Assembly (NCBI RefSeq): GCF_019263585.2
Contig: NZ_JADQDF010000001.1
Coordinates: 1,612,001 to 1,676,000, forward strand
Source of the DNA: Pseudonocardia oceani
GTDB taxonomy: Bacteria > Actinomycetota > Actinomycetes > Mycobacteriales > Pseudonocardiaceae
Reading direction: 5' to 3'
Length of the DNA: 64,000 bases
How positions within the stretch are numbered: the first letter of the stretch is position 1; each line of letters begins with the position of its first letter. Below the pieces are notes generated by a model. The model saw nothing but the letters and a program-made list of their open reading frames with translations. It had not been told where the DNA came from and made no database searches. A program made the translations under genes and the position numbers. Shown here piece after piece: positions 25,374 to 40,469 of the stretch.

Positions 25374-26284
25374 CAGGCGGAGCAGAGCTGCTCGGTGGTG
25401 AGCCCCTCCGCCGGCAGGTTGGCCTCGGAGAACCCGAACGGCGACGCGATCTCCACCCAGCGCCCGCTCTGCTGCAGCGCGAGCAGCTCGGTGTCGAACG
25501 CCTCGCGCAGCGCGGTGTCGCCGGTGCGGAACACGAACCCGCCTGCCGACACCACCGGCTGCCCGTCGACGACGGGGTCGAAACTCTCGGTGACCTCGAC
25601 GGGCGCGCCCGGGTTGAGCGTGCCGGTGAGCCAGCGCAGCGAGATGTCGGTGAGCGCGGCGCACGCGACGCGACCGTCGGTGACGGCCTGCAGCAGCGCG
25701 TTCTGCGAGTCGAACGCCTGGATGTCGGTGACGCCCGCGGTCTCGGCGTAGCCCTGCTCGACCGCGGCGCTCAGCACCGCGATGCCCAGGCCCTGCGCGG
25801 CGACGTCCTCGAACGTCGCGATGCCCTGCGGGTTGCCCGCCGGCACCAGGAACGCCGTCTTCGCCGAGTAGTCCGGCACGGAGAACGCCGCCTGGCCGCA
25901 GCGCTCGGGCGTGATGTTCATGCCCGCGCAGACCATGTCGTAGTTCCCCGCGTTGAGCGACGGGATGAGCGCGCTGAACTCCGGCACCTGCGTGGCCACC
26001 ACCTCGCCGATGCCCAGCGCCGACAGCACCGCACGGGCGACCTCGGGCGCCTCACCGGTGGTCTCGCCCTCGGGCGTGGTGAAGCCGTAGGGCTGCTCCC
26101 CCGCGATGCCGATCCGGATGCTGCCTGCGCTGCGCGCGGCCTCCAGGGCGTTGCTGCCCGGTGCACCCGGTGGCGGCGTGGCCGCGGTGCAGGCCGACAG
26201 CAGGGCTGGACCGCCGAGGGCCACCGCCCCGGCCACGGCTCCGCGACGCAGGAAATCACGACGGCTCCACGTTCGGTCGGTCAT
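25373..26284 (-). CDS. ehuB: ectoine/hydroxyectoine-type solute-binding lipoprotein, EhuB-like
   Basis: 303 aa. The N-terminus has a Tat-type SRRDFLRR signal and a lipobox LLSAC (Cys32), so it is a membrane-anchored extracellular receptor. The mature part begins with SIRIGIAGEQPYGFTTP and TGEAPEVARAVL, which match EhuB binding proteins better than general glutamine or cystine receptors. GGAGGAGG lies 7 nt before the ATG. First gene of ehuBCDA; the product probably feeds compatible solutes for osmoprotection or as carbon and nitrogen source. Substrate identity is inference. Confidence 0.85.
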   Translation of the reverse strand: MTDRTWSRRDFLRRGAVAGAVALGGPALLSACTAATPPPGAPGSNALEAARSAGSIRIGIAGEQPYGFTTPEGETTGEAPEVARAVLSALGIGEVVATQVPEFSALIPSLNAGNYDMVCAGMNITPERCGQAAFSVPDYSAKTAFLVPAGNPQGIATFEDVAAQGLGIAVLSAAVEQGYAETAGVTDIQAFDSQNALLQAVTDGRVACAALTDISLRWLTGTLNPGAPVEVTESFDPVVDGQPVVSAGGFVFRTGDTALREAFDTELLALQQSGRWVEIASPFGFSEANLPAEGLTTEQLCSA

Positions 26285-26409
26285 ACCCGGACCTCCTCCG
26301 GACGACGATGACGACGGCAGCCGAAGGTAGGCGACCTGCGGCGCGTCTGCTGGGCGCGTTACGGGACTGCAACGCGGCGCCCGGCGACGACGCAGGGCAG
26401 TATCGGCTC

Positions 26410-27498
26410 ATGCGCATCGCCGGGCTGCCCGTGTGGGGCCCCTCCGACATGATCACGGCCACCCGTGCCGTCCTCGGGTGGACCGACGAGGCGGTGGGGG
26501 TGGTCGCCGCCCTCCCCGGCCGCGTCGACGGCCTGCTCGGCGACGTGGAGGCGCTGGTCGGGCGCATCTCGACGATCGCGGGCTCGGTCGAGCAGCTCCT
26601 CGGACGCGCCGACGGGGTCGTCGGGGAGATCGAGGGCGTGCTCGTCTCGGCACGGCGCGCCGTCACCGACATCGACGCCGTCGTCCGCGACGCCGACGGC
26701 ATGGTGCGCAAGGTCGACCCGCTGCTCGGCGAGGTCCGCGAGGTCGCCGGGAAGGCGGCGGGCCTGGTCGCCGACGCGGGCGAGGTCGCCACCGGTGCCG
26801 CGCACCTGATCACCCGGGCCGACGGGGTCGCGGGCGACGCCGCCCAGCTCGTCGCGCACGCGGGCACCGTCGCCGACGACGCCTCCGGGCTCGTGGGCCG
26901 GGCCGGCACCGTCGCCGGGCAGGCCGCCGACCTCGTCGGCCGGGCGGACACCGTGGCCGGGCAGGCCGCGGAGCTCGTCGGCCGGGCGGACACCGTGGCC
27001 GGGCAGGCCGCGGAGCTCGTCGGCCGGGCCGACGGCGTCGCGGGGAAGGCGGCCGAGCTCGTCGACCGCGCCGACGTCGTCGCGCAGGACGCGTCGGGCC
27101 TGGTCGGGCGAGCCGGCGGGGTCGCCGACGACGCGAGCGGGCTGATCACCAGGGCCGACGGCCTCAGCGACGGCGCGATGCAGATCCTCGAGCTCTACCG
27201 GCCGCTCGCCACGAAGGCCGCGCCGCTCGCGCAGCGCTTCGTCGAGGACTTCACCGAGGCCGAGCTGCAGGCCGCGATCAAGCTGATCGACCACCTCCCG
27301 CAGCTCACGCTGCACCTCGAGGAGGACATCATGCCGATCCTGACCACGCTCGACCGCGTCGGTCCCGACGTCCACGAGCTGCTCGACGTGCTCCAGGACG
27401 TCCGCCACGCCATCCAGGGCGTGCCCGGCTTCAAGATGTTCCGCCGCCGCGGTGAGGAGCGGGAGCGGGAGGAGCGCGAGGACGCCGAGGTCCGCTAG
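26410..27498 (+). CDS. long helical protein with ten consecutive 14-residue repeats
   Basis: 362 aa, no signal peptide or membrane segment. Residues 117-256 are ten end-to-end 14-residue units of consensus A-x-L-V-x-R-A-D-x-V-A-x-x-A; at least one more degenerate unit (103-116) precedes them. The pattern predicts one continuous amphipathic helix with a two-heptad period. The C-terminal part (257-345: ILELYRPLATKAAPLAQRF, FTEAELQAAIKLIDHLPQL) looks like a separate conserved helical domain, ending in a charged Glu/Arg tail. I do not recognise a function; granule or membrane-surface coating and scaffolding are possibilities. It is divergent from ehuB and its stop abuts the ecm stop with no gap. 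Confidence 0.85.
   Translation: MRIAGLPVWGPSDMITATRAVLGWTDEAVGVVAALPGRVDGLLGDVEALVGRISTIAGSVEQLLGRADGVVGEIEGVLVSARRAVTDIDAVVRDADGMVRKVDPLLGEVREVAGKAAGLVADAGEVATGAAHLITRADGVAGDAAQLVAHAGTVADDASGLVGRAGTVAGQAADLVGRADTVAGQAAELVGRADTVAGQAAELVGRADGVAGKAAELVDRADVVAQDASGLVGRAGGVADDASGLITRADGLSDGAMQILELYRPLATKAAPLAQRFVEDFTEAELQAAIKLIDHLPQLTLHLEEDIMPILTTLDRVGPDVHELLDVLQDVRHAIQGVPGFKMFRRRGEEREREEREDAEVR
26758..27177 (+). repeat. ten 42-bp tandem repeats within the helical-protein gene
   Basis: Codon-phased 42-bp units. Two adjacent units at about 26930-27020 are identical at DNA level (GGCCGGGCGGACACCGTGG recurs every 42 bp), so the array has recently changed copy number by duplication. Outer units have diverged. 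Confidence 0.85.
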
Positions 27499-29493
<1,995 letters not shown>

Positions 29494-29606
29494 CGGACAC
29501 CTCCGCCACGTTGGTTCGGGTGATCGTACTGTCGCCTAGCGCTCACACCCGGCCCGCACGACGGTCGTCACATGCGCGGATCGATCCAGCGGGTGAAGAT
29601 GGAGGC

Positions 29607-29927
29607 ATGGCCGACCAGGCGACGCGCTTCTTCGCCCTCTTCGGTGGGCTGATCATGATGGGGGTCATGGCGCTGGCCCTGCGGTGGACGTTCGGCACCG
29701 GGAAGGACCAGCCCGGCCCGCGCATCCCCGACCCCGACGACCCCACCGGCGACGGGCTGCTCGAGGAGGTCTCCCGCGTGTCCACCGAGACCGCCGCGCA
29801 GGTCCTGCGGGGGCGGCTGGTGGCCGCCGGGATCCGCGCGACGGTCGGTCGCACGCCCGACGGCTACCGGCTGCTGGTGTTCCCGCAGGACCTGGTCGAC
29901 GCGAAGCTCGTGCTGTCGGGGCGCTAG
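29607..29927 (+). CDS. small single-pass membrane protein
   Basis: 106 aa. A membrane helix at about 8-26 (FFALFGGLIMMGVMALAL) is followed by a Pro/Asp-rich linker and a compact domain (TETAAQVLRGRLVAAGIRATVG...LLVFPQDL) resembling the DUF2007-like fold that binds in a putative signal-transducing way. ATG 29607 lies directly after GGAGG with only one base between them, so translation may be weak or use another signal. Function unknown. Between the ecm promoter region and DUF1206. Confidence 0.75.
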   Translation: MADQATRFFALFGGLIMMGVMALALRWTFGTGKDQPGPRIPDPDDPTGDGLLEEVSRVSTETAAQVLRGRLVAAGIRATVGRTPDGYRLLVFPQDLVDAKLVLSGR

Positions 29928-29942
29928 CCCGGACGGCGTGGC

Positions 29943-30764
29943 TCAGACCCGGTGGTAGCGGGCGTCGAAGAAGCAGAAGACGCCGTAGGCCACGAGTCCG
30001 ATCGCGACCGCGATCAGCAGGTAGGGGCCGTAGGGCTGGGCCGCGAGGCCCTTCAGCGCGGCGTCCAGCCCGGTCGCCTCGTCGGGGCGGCGCTGGATCG
30101 CGGCGACGGCCAGCAGGATGCCGATCAGGCCGATCGCCACGCCCTTGGCCATGTTGCCGACCTGCCCGACGCGCTCCAGCACGCGCCGCGCGCGGTGGTC
30201 CGACGGTGCCGACATGTCCTCGAGGAACTTCTTCTTGTAGCCCTCGTACACCTTCACGACGCCGACGACGAGCACGACGACGCCGGCCAGCCCGACCAGC
30301 CACTGCCCGCCGGGGAGCCCGAACACCCCCGCGGTGGCCTGCTGCTGGCCGCCACCGCCGCCCCCGCCGCCCGACGCCGTGCGCCCGGCCAGGAGGGCCA
30401 GCACGACGAAGATGACGGCCTTGACCGCACTCGTGACCTTCTTGCGGATCAGCTTCGTGCGGTCGGACTCGTAGGAGAAGCCCCAGATCGCCTGCTCCAG
30501 GCGCCACAGCGCGGCGGCGACGAAGCCGACCGTCAGCAGCCAGAGCAGGACCTGACCGAACGGCTGCTGCGCCAGCGCCTGGAAGGCCCCGGACTGGTCG
30601 GCCTGCTCGCCGCCCTGGCCGAACGCGACCTGCAGGGCGAGGCCGCCGATGATGAGGTGGGTGATGCCGTAGGCGAGGATGCCGCCCCGGGCGGCGATCT
30701 TGAGGGGCCTGCTGTTCGCGGCCTGGCGGGCCGAGGCGTTCGCCGATCGAGCTGCGCTGGTCAT
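29943..30764 (-). CDS. DUF1206 six-helix membrane protein
   Basis: 273 aa from ATG 30764 (GTG 30791 possible). Six hydrophobic helices arranged as three similar pairs, each with an Arg/Tyr/Gly pattern (GGILAYGITHLIIGG, WLVGLAGVVVLVVGVVKVYEG, YLLIAVAIGLVAYGVF). This is the DUF1206 architecture found in actinobacteria and cyanobacteria. Function unknown. Lies 39 nt downstream of murA on the same strand, so possibly cotranscribed with it. Confidence 0.85.
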   Translation of the reverse strand: MTSAARSANASARQAANSRPLKIAARGGILAYGITHLIIGGLALQVAFGQGGEQADQSGAFQALAQQPFGQVLLWLLTVGFVAAALWRLEQAIWGFSYESDRTKLIRKKVTSAVKAVIFVVLALLAGRTASGGGGGGGGQQQATAGVFGLPGGQWLVGLAGVVVLVVGVVKVYEGYKKKFLEDMSAPSDHRARRVLERVGQVGNMAKGVAIGLIGILLAVAAIQRRPDEATGLDAALKGLAAQPYGPYLLIAVAIGLVAYGVFCFFDARYHRV

Positions 30765-30803
30765 CCGCGGGTGTACCCGATCGGGTGACACCTCACACGC
30801 GCC

Positions 30804-32072
30804 TCACGCGTCGGGTTCTCCCGCGACGCGGGAGATCCCCGCACCCAGCCAGCCGAGGTTCTCGACGAAGCGCGGGTAGCCGCGGTCGATGTGGTCGACG
30901 TCCCAGACGGCCGTGCGGCCCTCCGCGCACAGACCGGCCAGCACGAGCCCCGCGCCGGCGCGGATGTCGCTCGCCCACACCGGCGCGCTCGACAGCCGCT
31001 CCACCCCGCGGACGACGGCGTGGTGGCCGTCGGTGCGGGCGTCGGCGCCCAGGCGCACCATCTCGTCGACGAACCGGAAGCGCGCCTCGAACACGTTCTC
31101 GGTGATCATCGACGTACCGTCGGCCACCGCGGACAGCGCGATCGCCATGGGCTGCAGGTCGGTCGGGAATCCCGGGTAGGGCAGCGTCACGAAGTCGACG
31201 GCCCGGGGCCGCCCGTCCATCGCGACGGTGAACCCGTCGGGGCCGATGTCGGTGGTGGCGCCCGCGCTGCGCAGCTTGTCGAGGACGAGGTCGATGTGGT
31301 GCGGGTCGACGCCGCGGACGGTGACCTCGCCGCGCGTCATCACCGCCGCGAACGCCCACGTCGCCCCGACGATCCGGTCGCCGATCACGCGGTGCTGCGT
31401 GGGCTCCAGCCCGGTGACGCCGTGCACGGTGAGCGTCGAGCTGCCGACGCCGTCGATCTTGGCGCCCATCTGCTGCAGCATCCGGCAGAGGTCGACCATC
31501 TCCGGCTCGCGCGCCGCGTTGTCGATGACGGTGGTGCCCTCGGCCAGCACCGCGGCCATGAGGATGTTCTCGGTGGCCCCGACGCTGGGGAAGTCGAGCC
31601 AGATCTGCGCGCCCCGCAGCGTCTCGGCCGAGGCGACGACGCGCCCGTGCGCGATCTCGGTGGTGGCGCCGAGCTTGCGCAGCCCGGCCTGGTGCATGTC
31701 GAGGGGCCGCGAGCCGATGGCGTCGCCGCCGGGCAGCGGCACGACCGCGCGGCGGCAGCGGGCCACCAGCGGGCCCAGCACGCACACCGAGGCGCGCAGC
31801 TTCGACACCGACCGGTAGTCGGCCTCCGCGCTCGGGTTCGCGGGCACGTCGATCGTCACCGTGCCGTGGTCGACGGTGACCGCGCAGCCCAGGCTGCGCA
31901 GCACGTCGGCCATCAGCGGCACGTCGAGGATCTCGGGGCAGTTCGTGAGCGTCGTCGTGCCCTCGGCCAGCAGCGCCGCCGCCATGAGCTTCAGCACGCT
32001 GTTCTTGGCGCCCACCACGTCGACGGTGCCCTGCAGGCGCGCGCCGCCGTCCACCGCGAAATGCTCAGCCAC
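30804..32072 (-). CDS. murA: UDP-N-acetylglucosamine 1-carboxyvinyltransferase
   Basis: First committed step of peptidoglycan synthesis: enolpyruvyl transfer from PEP to UDP-GlcNAc. Two-domain inside-out barrel, about 422 aa, with [12 protein letters not shown] near the N-terminus. The active-site loop reads [12 protein letters not shown], with Asp where most bacteria have the fosfomycin-reactive Cys. The same substitution in M. tuberculosis causes intrinsic fosfomycin resistance. I chose GTG 32072 because [10 protein letters not shown] aligns with the mycobacterial start MAERFVVTGG; ATG 32099 is an in-frame alternative. Divergent from the cobalamin adenosyltransferase, at the end of the conserved ATP synthase block. 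Confidence 0.95.
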   Translation of the reverse strand: MAEHFAVDGGARLQGTVDVVGAKNSVLKLMAAALLAEGTTTLTNCPEILDVPLMADVLRSLGCAVTVDHGTVTIDVPANPSAEADYRSVSKLRASVCVLGPLVARCRRAVVPLPGGDAIGSRPLDMHQAGLRKLGATTEIAHGRVVASAETLRGAQIWLDFPSVGATENILMAAVLAEGTTVIDNAAREPEMVDLCRMLQQMGAKIDGVGSSTLTVHGVTGLEPTQHRVIGDRIVGATWAFAAVMTRGEVTVRGVDPHHIDLVLDKLRSAGATTDIGPDGFTVAMDGRPRAVDFVTLPYPGFPTDLQPMAIALSAVADGTSMITENVFEARFRFVDEMVRLGADARTDGHHAVVRGVERLSSAPVWASDIRAGAGLVLAGLCAEGRTAVWDVDHIDRGYPRFVENLGWLGAGISRVAGEPDA

Positions 32073-32105
32073 GAGCGACGACGGTAGCCGCCCCGCCATC
32101 CCGGC

Positions 32106-32111
32106 TAGATT
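32106..32111 (+). promoter_or_regulatory. -10 box of the adenosyltransferase gene
   Basis: TAGATT ends 6 nt before ATG 32118; no Shine-Dalgarno. The site lies between the two possible murA starts and its own gene, so the divergent promoters overlap. Confidence 0.55.
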
Positions 32112-32117
32112 CGACCC

Positions 32118-32699
32118 ATGGCCGTGCACCTGACGAGGATCTACACCAAGACCGGCGACGACGGGACCACGGGACTCGGCGACTTCAGCCGCGTCCGCAA
32201 GACCGACGTCCGCCTCGCCGCCTACGCCGACACCGACGAGGCCAACGCGGCCATCGGCGTCGCCGTCACGGTCGGGGGGCTGTCCGATGCGCTGCTGGTG
32301 CCGCTGGCGCAGGTCCAGAACGACCTGTTCGACGTGGGCGCCGACCTGTGCTCGCCGATCGTGGAGGACCCGGAGTACCCGCCCCTGCGCGTCACCGAGG
32401 AGTACGTGACGCGCCTGGAGGGCTGGTGCGACGAGTTCAACGAGGACCTGCCCAAGCTGGCCTCGTTCATCCTCCCCGGCGGCACCCCGGGCGCGGCGTA
32501 CCTGCACGTCGCCCGCACCGTGACCCGGCGGGCCGAGCGGACGGTGTGGGCCCTGCTCGACGACGACCCGGAGCGCACGAACCCGCTCACCGCGCAGTAC
32601 CTCAACCGCCTGTCGGACCTGCTGTTCATCCTCGGGCGCGCCGCCAACCCCGACGGCGACGTGCTGTGGCAGCCGGGCGGGCCGCAGGCGGGGGGCTGA
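32118..32699 (+). CDS. PduO-type cob(I)alamin adenosyltransferase
   Basis: Transfers adenosyl from ATP to cob(I)alamin, making adenosylcobalamin. 193 aa with the N-terminal ATP motif [12 protein letters not shown], the Tyr/Asp/Asn helix ([16 protein letters not shown]) and the C-terminal RRAERTVW...[14 protein letters not shown] signature. It supplies the cofactor of ethylmalonyl-CoA mutase and is therefore functionally linked to meaB and ecm in this window, although its position next to murA is the ancestral one shared with M. tuberculosis (Rv1314c). Confidence 0.94.
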   Translation: MAVHLTRIYTKTGDDGTTGLGDFSRVRKTDVRLAAYADTDEANAAIGVAVTVGGLSDALLVPLAQVQNDLFDVGADLCSPIVEDPEYPPLRVTEEYVTRLEGWCDEFNEDLPKLASFILPGGTPGAAYLHVARTVTRRAERTVWALLDDDPERTNPLTAQYLNRLSDLLFILGRAANPDGDVLWQPGGPQAGG

Positions 32700-32729
32700 A
32701 CGGCGGGCTGAGGGGCCGGCTGCCGGGCC

Positions 32730-33188
32730 TCAGGAGGCCTGGCGGTACCCGGTGCTCCGCCCGGGCGGAGCGGCCTCCAGCCAGGCCAGGAAGCCCATGA
32801 GGACCCCTGGGGTCATCGCCAGCTCCACGTCGACGCCGTGGCTGCGGCAGCGCAGCACGGCCGCCGTCGACGGCATCACGTAGGCCTCGGCGTCGGCCGG
32901 CAGCCGCCGGTCGACGATCTCGAGCTGGTTGCGGTCGAGCTGGAGCGACGCGCCGGGGCGGAACGAGGTGAGCCGGAACCAGGCCAGCTCGTCACCGCGG
33001 TAGCGGGCCACCCCGGAGTGCCAGCCGGCGGAGGCGTCGCGGGAGGCGAACCGGGAGACGCCTGCGGGGCGGCGGCGCAGATTGAGATCCACGCCACCGC
33101 CCCGCATGAGGCGCACTCGCCGGAAGGCGAGGTATCCGAGGCACAGGCACGCGGCGATCAGGACGATGCCGAGCGCCGTGGCCGCCAT
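32730..33188 (-). CDS. DUF2550 membrane-anchored protein
   Basis: 152 aa with one N-terminal helix (TALGIVLIAACLCLGYLAF) and a soluble domain containing W-H-S-G-V and F-R-P-G, a known partner of the actinobacterial ATP synthase operon (Rv1312 homologue by position and sequence). ATG 33188 with GGGGAG upstream, 10 nt after atpC, so it is the last gene of the atp operon. Function unknown. Confidence 0.88.
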   Translation of the reverse strand: MAATALGIVLIAACLCLGYLAFRRVRLMRGGGVDLNLRRRPAGVSRFASRDASAGWHSGVARYRGDELAWFRLTSFRPGASLQLDRNQLEIVDRRLPADAEAYVMPSTAAVLRCRSHGVDVELAMTPGVLMGFLAWLEAAPPGRSTGYRQAS

Positions 33189-33198
33189 GGTCTCCCCG

Positions 33199-33576
33199 CT
33201 ACTCGCCCGCGGCCTGCAGGCGCGCCTCGGCCCACGCGGCGTCGGCCGCGCCCTGGGGGTCCGAGGTGTCGGCCTTGTCGCGGGCGGCGCGCGCCCCCGC
33301 GACGTCGATCTCATCGGCCAGCTCGGCGAACTCCGCCAGCACCGTCACGTTCTCGGCGGTGATGTGCAGGAAGCCGCCGCGCACGGCCAGCGTGGTGGAC
33401 GTGCCGTCGGTGCCGTCGACGCGCACGACGCCGGCGTCCTCGAGCTGCGCCAGCGTGGCCTCGTGGCCGGGCAGGACGCCGATCTCGCCGACCGTGGTGC
33501 GGGCCTTGAGGAAGGTGGCCTGTCCGGACCAGATCTTCCGCTCGACCGCGACCAGGTCGACCGTCATCTCAGCCAT
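33199..33576 (-). CDS. atpC: ATP synthase F1 epsilon subunit
   Basis: 125 aa. N-terminal beta-sandwich ([34 protein letters not shown]) and a short C-terminal helical hairpin. Couples c-ring rotation to F1 and limits ATP hydrolysis. 5 nt downstream of atpD. Confidence 0.96.
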   Translation of the reverse strand: MAEMTVDLVAVERKIWSGQATFLKARTTVGEIGVLPGHEATLAQLEDAGVVRVDGTDGTSTTLAVRGGFLHITAENVTVLAEFAELADEIDVAGARAARDKADTSDPQGAADAAWAEARLQAAGE

Positions 33577-33581
33577 CCGGA

Positions 33582-36037
<2,456 letters not shown>

Positions 36038-36045
36038 GGGTTACC

Positions 36046-37695
<1,650 letters not shown>

Positions 37696-37731
37696 GGCTG
37701 TCGTCTGTCCTTATCTCTGTAAGAAGGGGTG

Positions 37732-38562
37732 TCAGCTCGGGAGGTGGCGGCCGGCCGCGGCGAGCCGGCCCGCGACGCTGCCGTCGATGACCTCTCCGCC
37801 GACCTCGACGACCAGGCCACCGAGCAGGGATTCGTCCAGCTCGACCTGCAGCGACATCGGACGCCCGTAGAGGCGCGTGAGCGAGTCGGCGAGGCGGCGC
37901 TCCTGCTCGTCGGTGAGCGCGACGGCGGTGGAGACCCGGGCGACGTACCGGTCGCGCCGGGCGGCGGCCAGCTCCGCCAGCTCCTCGGCCGCGAGGTCGA
38001 GGTGCCGGCCCCGCGGGATGCGGACGGTCTGGCGCAGCAGTGCGGCGGTGACCGGGGAGACCCGGTCCCCCAGGACGGTGTCGAGCAGCGCGGCGCGCTT
38101 CTCCTCCGGCTGCCCCGTGTCGGAGAGCAGCGTCTTGAGCTCGGGCTCGCGGTCGAGGATGCGACCGAAGCGGAAGAGCTGGTCCTCGACGTCGTCGAGG
38201 CCGCCCTCCTTCTCCGCGACGGCGAGCGTGGCCCGCCGCGCGATGGTCTCCAGCGCCTCGACGAGGTCGGACGCCTTGGACCAGCGCGAGCCGACCAGGC
38301 CGTCGACGACCCCGAGGGTCGTCTCCCCCACCTGCGTGCCCACGACGTCGCGCAGCAGGCCCGTGCGGGCCTCCTCGGGGACGGCGGGGTCGCCCAGCGC
38401 CCGGCGCAGCGCCGTCTGCGCCACGACCAGCCGTGTGATCGCGAACAGCTCGTCGCCGAGCGTCGAGAGGTCGCGGGCGGAGGAGGAGTCGACGATCGCG
38501 TCGAGCCGGTCGCCCGCCGCGCGCAGGGACTCCCGGCTCGCGGCCTGGAGGACCACGGCCAT
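37732..38562 (-). CDS. atpH: ATP synthase F1 delta subunit
   Basis: 276 aa, longer than the about 180 aa of E. coli delta but usual for non-mycobacterial actinobacteria. C-terminal signature RLYGRPMSLQVELDESLLGGLVVEVGGEVIDGSV-type block is present. Unlike mycobacteria it is not fused to a b-type subunit. ATG overlaps the atpF stop by one base. Confidence 0.95.
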   Translation of the reverse strand: MAVVLQAASRESLRAAGDRLDAIVDSSSARDLSTLGDELFAITRLVVAQTALRRALGDPAVPEEARTGLLRDVVGTQVGETTLGVVDGLVGSRWSKASDLVEALETIARRATLAVAEKEGGLDDVEDQLFRFGRILDREPELKTLLSDTGQPEEKRAALLDTVLGDRVSPVTAALLRQTVRIPRGRHLDLAAEELAELAAARRDRYVARVSTAVALTDEQERRLADSLTRLYGRPMSLQVELDESLLGGLVVEVGGEVIDGSVAGRLAAAGRHLPS

Positions 38563-39113
38563 CAGCTCGCTCCGGTGGTCTGCCGGGGCGCCATGCCGTC
38601 GAGCTCGGCGAGGAAGGAGTCGACCGTGCCGCGGCGGGCCTCGGTGTCGGCCAGCTCGGTGCCGATCAGCCGGGACGCGAGCTGGACGGACAGGCCGCCG
38701 ATCTCGCCCCGGAGTTGGCGCACGGCCTGCTCGCGGGACGCGGCGATCTGCTCCTCGCCGCGCTGCTTGATCCGCGCGGCCTCCTCCTCGGCCTGGGCGC
38801 GCAGCTCGGCCTTGATCTGCGTGCCCTCCGCGCGGGCGTCGTCGCGGATGCGGGCGGCCTCGGCGCGGAGCCCGGCGATCTGCTCCTCGTACTCGGCCTT
38901 CAGCCGCTCGGCCTGCTCCTGGGCCTCCTGGGCGCGCTTGATGCCGCCCTCGATGGCGTCGGTGCGCTCCGCGTACATCGCCTCGAAGCGCGGCACGGCG
39001 TACTTGTTGAGCACGAAGAGCAGGATGGCGAAGGCGACGATGCCGACGATCAGCTCACCGGGCAGCGGAAGGACCGGGAGCGGCTCCTCGGCGGCGAGGA
39101 TCACAGTGTCCAC
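38562..39113 (-). CDS. atpF: ATP synthase F0 b subunit
   Basis: 183 aa. One N-terminal membrane helix (LIVGIVAFAILLFVLNKYAVP) followed by a long charged helix forming the peripheral stalk (about 45-165). Located between atpE and atpH as usual. Confidence 0.96.
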   Translation of the reverse strand: MDTVILAAEEPLPVLPLPGELIVGIVAFAILLFVLNKYAVPRFEAMYAERTDAIEGGIKRAQEAQEQAERLKAEYEEQIAGLRAEAARIRDDARAEGTQIKAELRAQAEEEAARIKQRGEEQIAASREQAVRQLRGEIGGLSVQLASRLIGTELADTEARRGTVDSFLAELDGMAPRQTTGAS

Positions 39114-39165
39114 CGTGTTTCCTTTCTACGGAGCGGCTCGGCAGGTGCGGCCGCGGTGAGCGGGA

Positions 39166-39423
39166 TCAGCCGGCCGACGCGATGAAGAAGACGACCAGGC
39201 CGATCAGGGCGAGCAGCTCGACGAGGACGAAGGTGGTCCACGCGATGCCCATCAGGGTGCCGCGGGCCTCGGGCTGGCGGGCCGTGCCGCTGATGACGGC
39301 GGCCCAGATCATGCCCACGCCGATGGCCGCGCCGATGGCGCTGGTGCCGTAACCGATGGCCGCGAGGCCCGGGTTGATGTTCACGGCCTCGGCGGCCTGG
39401 GCGAGGACGATGTCGGTGCTCAC
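39166..39423 (-). CDS. atpE: ATP synthase F0 c subunit
   Basis: 85 aa hairpin of two membrane helices. First helix with GYGTSAIGAAIGVGM, polar loop ARQPEA and second helix with the proton-carrying Glu in FVLVELLALIG. GTG 39423 is preceded by AAGGA 9 nt upstream; ATG 39441 is a weaker alternative. Forms the rotor ring and is the bedaquiline target in mycobacteria. Confidence 0.96.
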   Translation of the reverse strand: MSTDIVLAQAAEAVNINPGLAAIGYGTSAIGAAIGVGMIWAAVISGTARQPEARGTLMGIAWTTFVLVELLALIGLVVFFIASAG

Positions 39424-39508
39424 GTTCGGTGTTCCTTCCATTGGGTCCGCCCGGGGAGCGGATCGTTCGTGGGGGGAGCCTGCCGGCCCGTGGGGGCCGC
39501 CGGGTGGG

Positions 39509-40282
39509 TCAGTGTTCCGTGGAGACCGCCGCGCCGATGTAGACCGCGGCGAGCAGCGCGAACACGTACGCCTGGATGGACATGACCAGCACCTCGAGGA
39601 AGGTGAAGGCGATGGCCGCGACGAACGCGAACGGTGCGGCCACGACCAGCGCGCTCCCGGAGAACAGCAGGAACTCGCCACCGACGACGGCCAGCACCAG
39701 GATCAGGTGCCCCGCGAACATGGCGGCGAAGACTCGGAGGGCCAGCGACAGCGGCTGGAAGATGAACTTCGTGAACAGCTCGATGACCACGATCAGCGGC
39801 GCCACGAAGATCGGGACGCCCGGCGGCAGCGCCGCGTGCTTGATGTAGCCGACGAAACCGTGCTTGCGGAAGCCCGCGTAGTGGTACGTGACGTACACGA
39901 ACAGCGCGAGCGCGATCGGGAAGCCGATGCGCGACATGGAGGGGAACTGGATGACCGGGATGATCCCGAACAGGTTGTTCACCAGCACGAAGCTGAACAG
40001 GCCCAGCACCAACGGGATGAACGGCTTGAACTCCGCCCCGCCGATCTGGTCGCGGGCCATGGTGTTGCGCGCGAGGCCGTAGATCGTCTCGGCCGCGAAC
40101 TGCGACCGGCTCGGCACGAGCGTCAGCTTGCGCGTGGCGAACGTGAAGTACGCGATCACGATCACCGCGGCGAGGACGACCTGGACGATCGGCTTCGTGA
40201 CCTCCCCGAAGATGGGGGGGTAGATGAAGGTGCCGACGCCCGGTGGCGTGAACTCCTCGGCCGCCAGTACGAACTCGCCCAA
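39509..40282 (-). CDS. atpB: ATP synthase F0 a subunit
   Basis: 257 aa, five to six membrane helices, essential Arg in the SLALRVFAAMFAGHL helix, and LVPSRSQFAAETIYG earlier. The start codon is TTG 40282 with AAGGA 6 nt upstream. First gene of the atpBEFHAGDC operon. The 187 bp upstream (40283-40469) hold the probable operon promoter. Confidence 0.96.
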   Translation of the reverse strand: MGEFVLAAEEFTPPGVGTFIYPPIFGEVTKPIVQVVLAAVIVIAYFTFATRKLTLVPSRSQFAAETIYGLARNTMARDQIGGAEFKPFIPLVLGLFSFVLVNNLFGIIPVIQFPSMSRIGFPIALALFVYVTYHYAGFRKHGFVGYIKHAALPPGVPIFVAPLIVVIELFTKFIFQPLSLALRVFAAMFAGHLILVLAVVGGEFLLFSGSALVVAAPFAFVAAIAFTFLEVLVMSIQAYVFALLAAVYIGAAVSTEH

Positions 40283-40396
40283 TGGGGATCCTTCCGGTGC
40301 TCCCGGCCTCGACGGAGGCTGTTCGGGAGATCGCCATGACCTGCGGTGTGCCGCGGTCCCGCGGTGTCATCACCGCGTTTCGCTCACGTTGCGCAC

Positions 40397-40402
40397 ATTA
40401 TC
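40397..40402 (-). promoter_or_regulatory. possible -10 of the atp operon
   Basis: Minus-strand GATAAT (extended as TGATAATG) is the only -10-like hexamer in 40283-40469, 115 nt upstream of atpB. No convincing -35 is visible at 17 bp. Confidence 0.3.
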
Positions 40403-40469
40403 AGCCGGTCGGCGCCGCTCCGACGGCCCTACCTCGCACGTCACCAGCGGCGACGCACCCGCGAGTGGA

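Noticed and set aside
26758..27177. Tandem 42-bp repeats considered as a CRISPR array
   Set aside because: Repeats are contiguous with no spacers and are codon-phased inside a gene.
32700..32733. Imperfect hairpin between the adenosyltransferase and DUF2550 genes as a terminator
   Set aside because: Arms are interrupted and overlap the DUF2550 stop; too weak to list.
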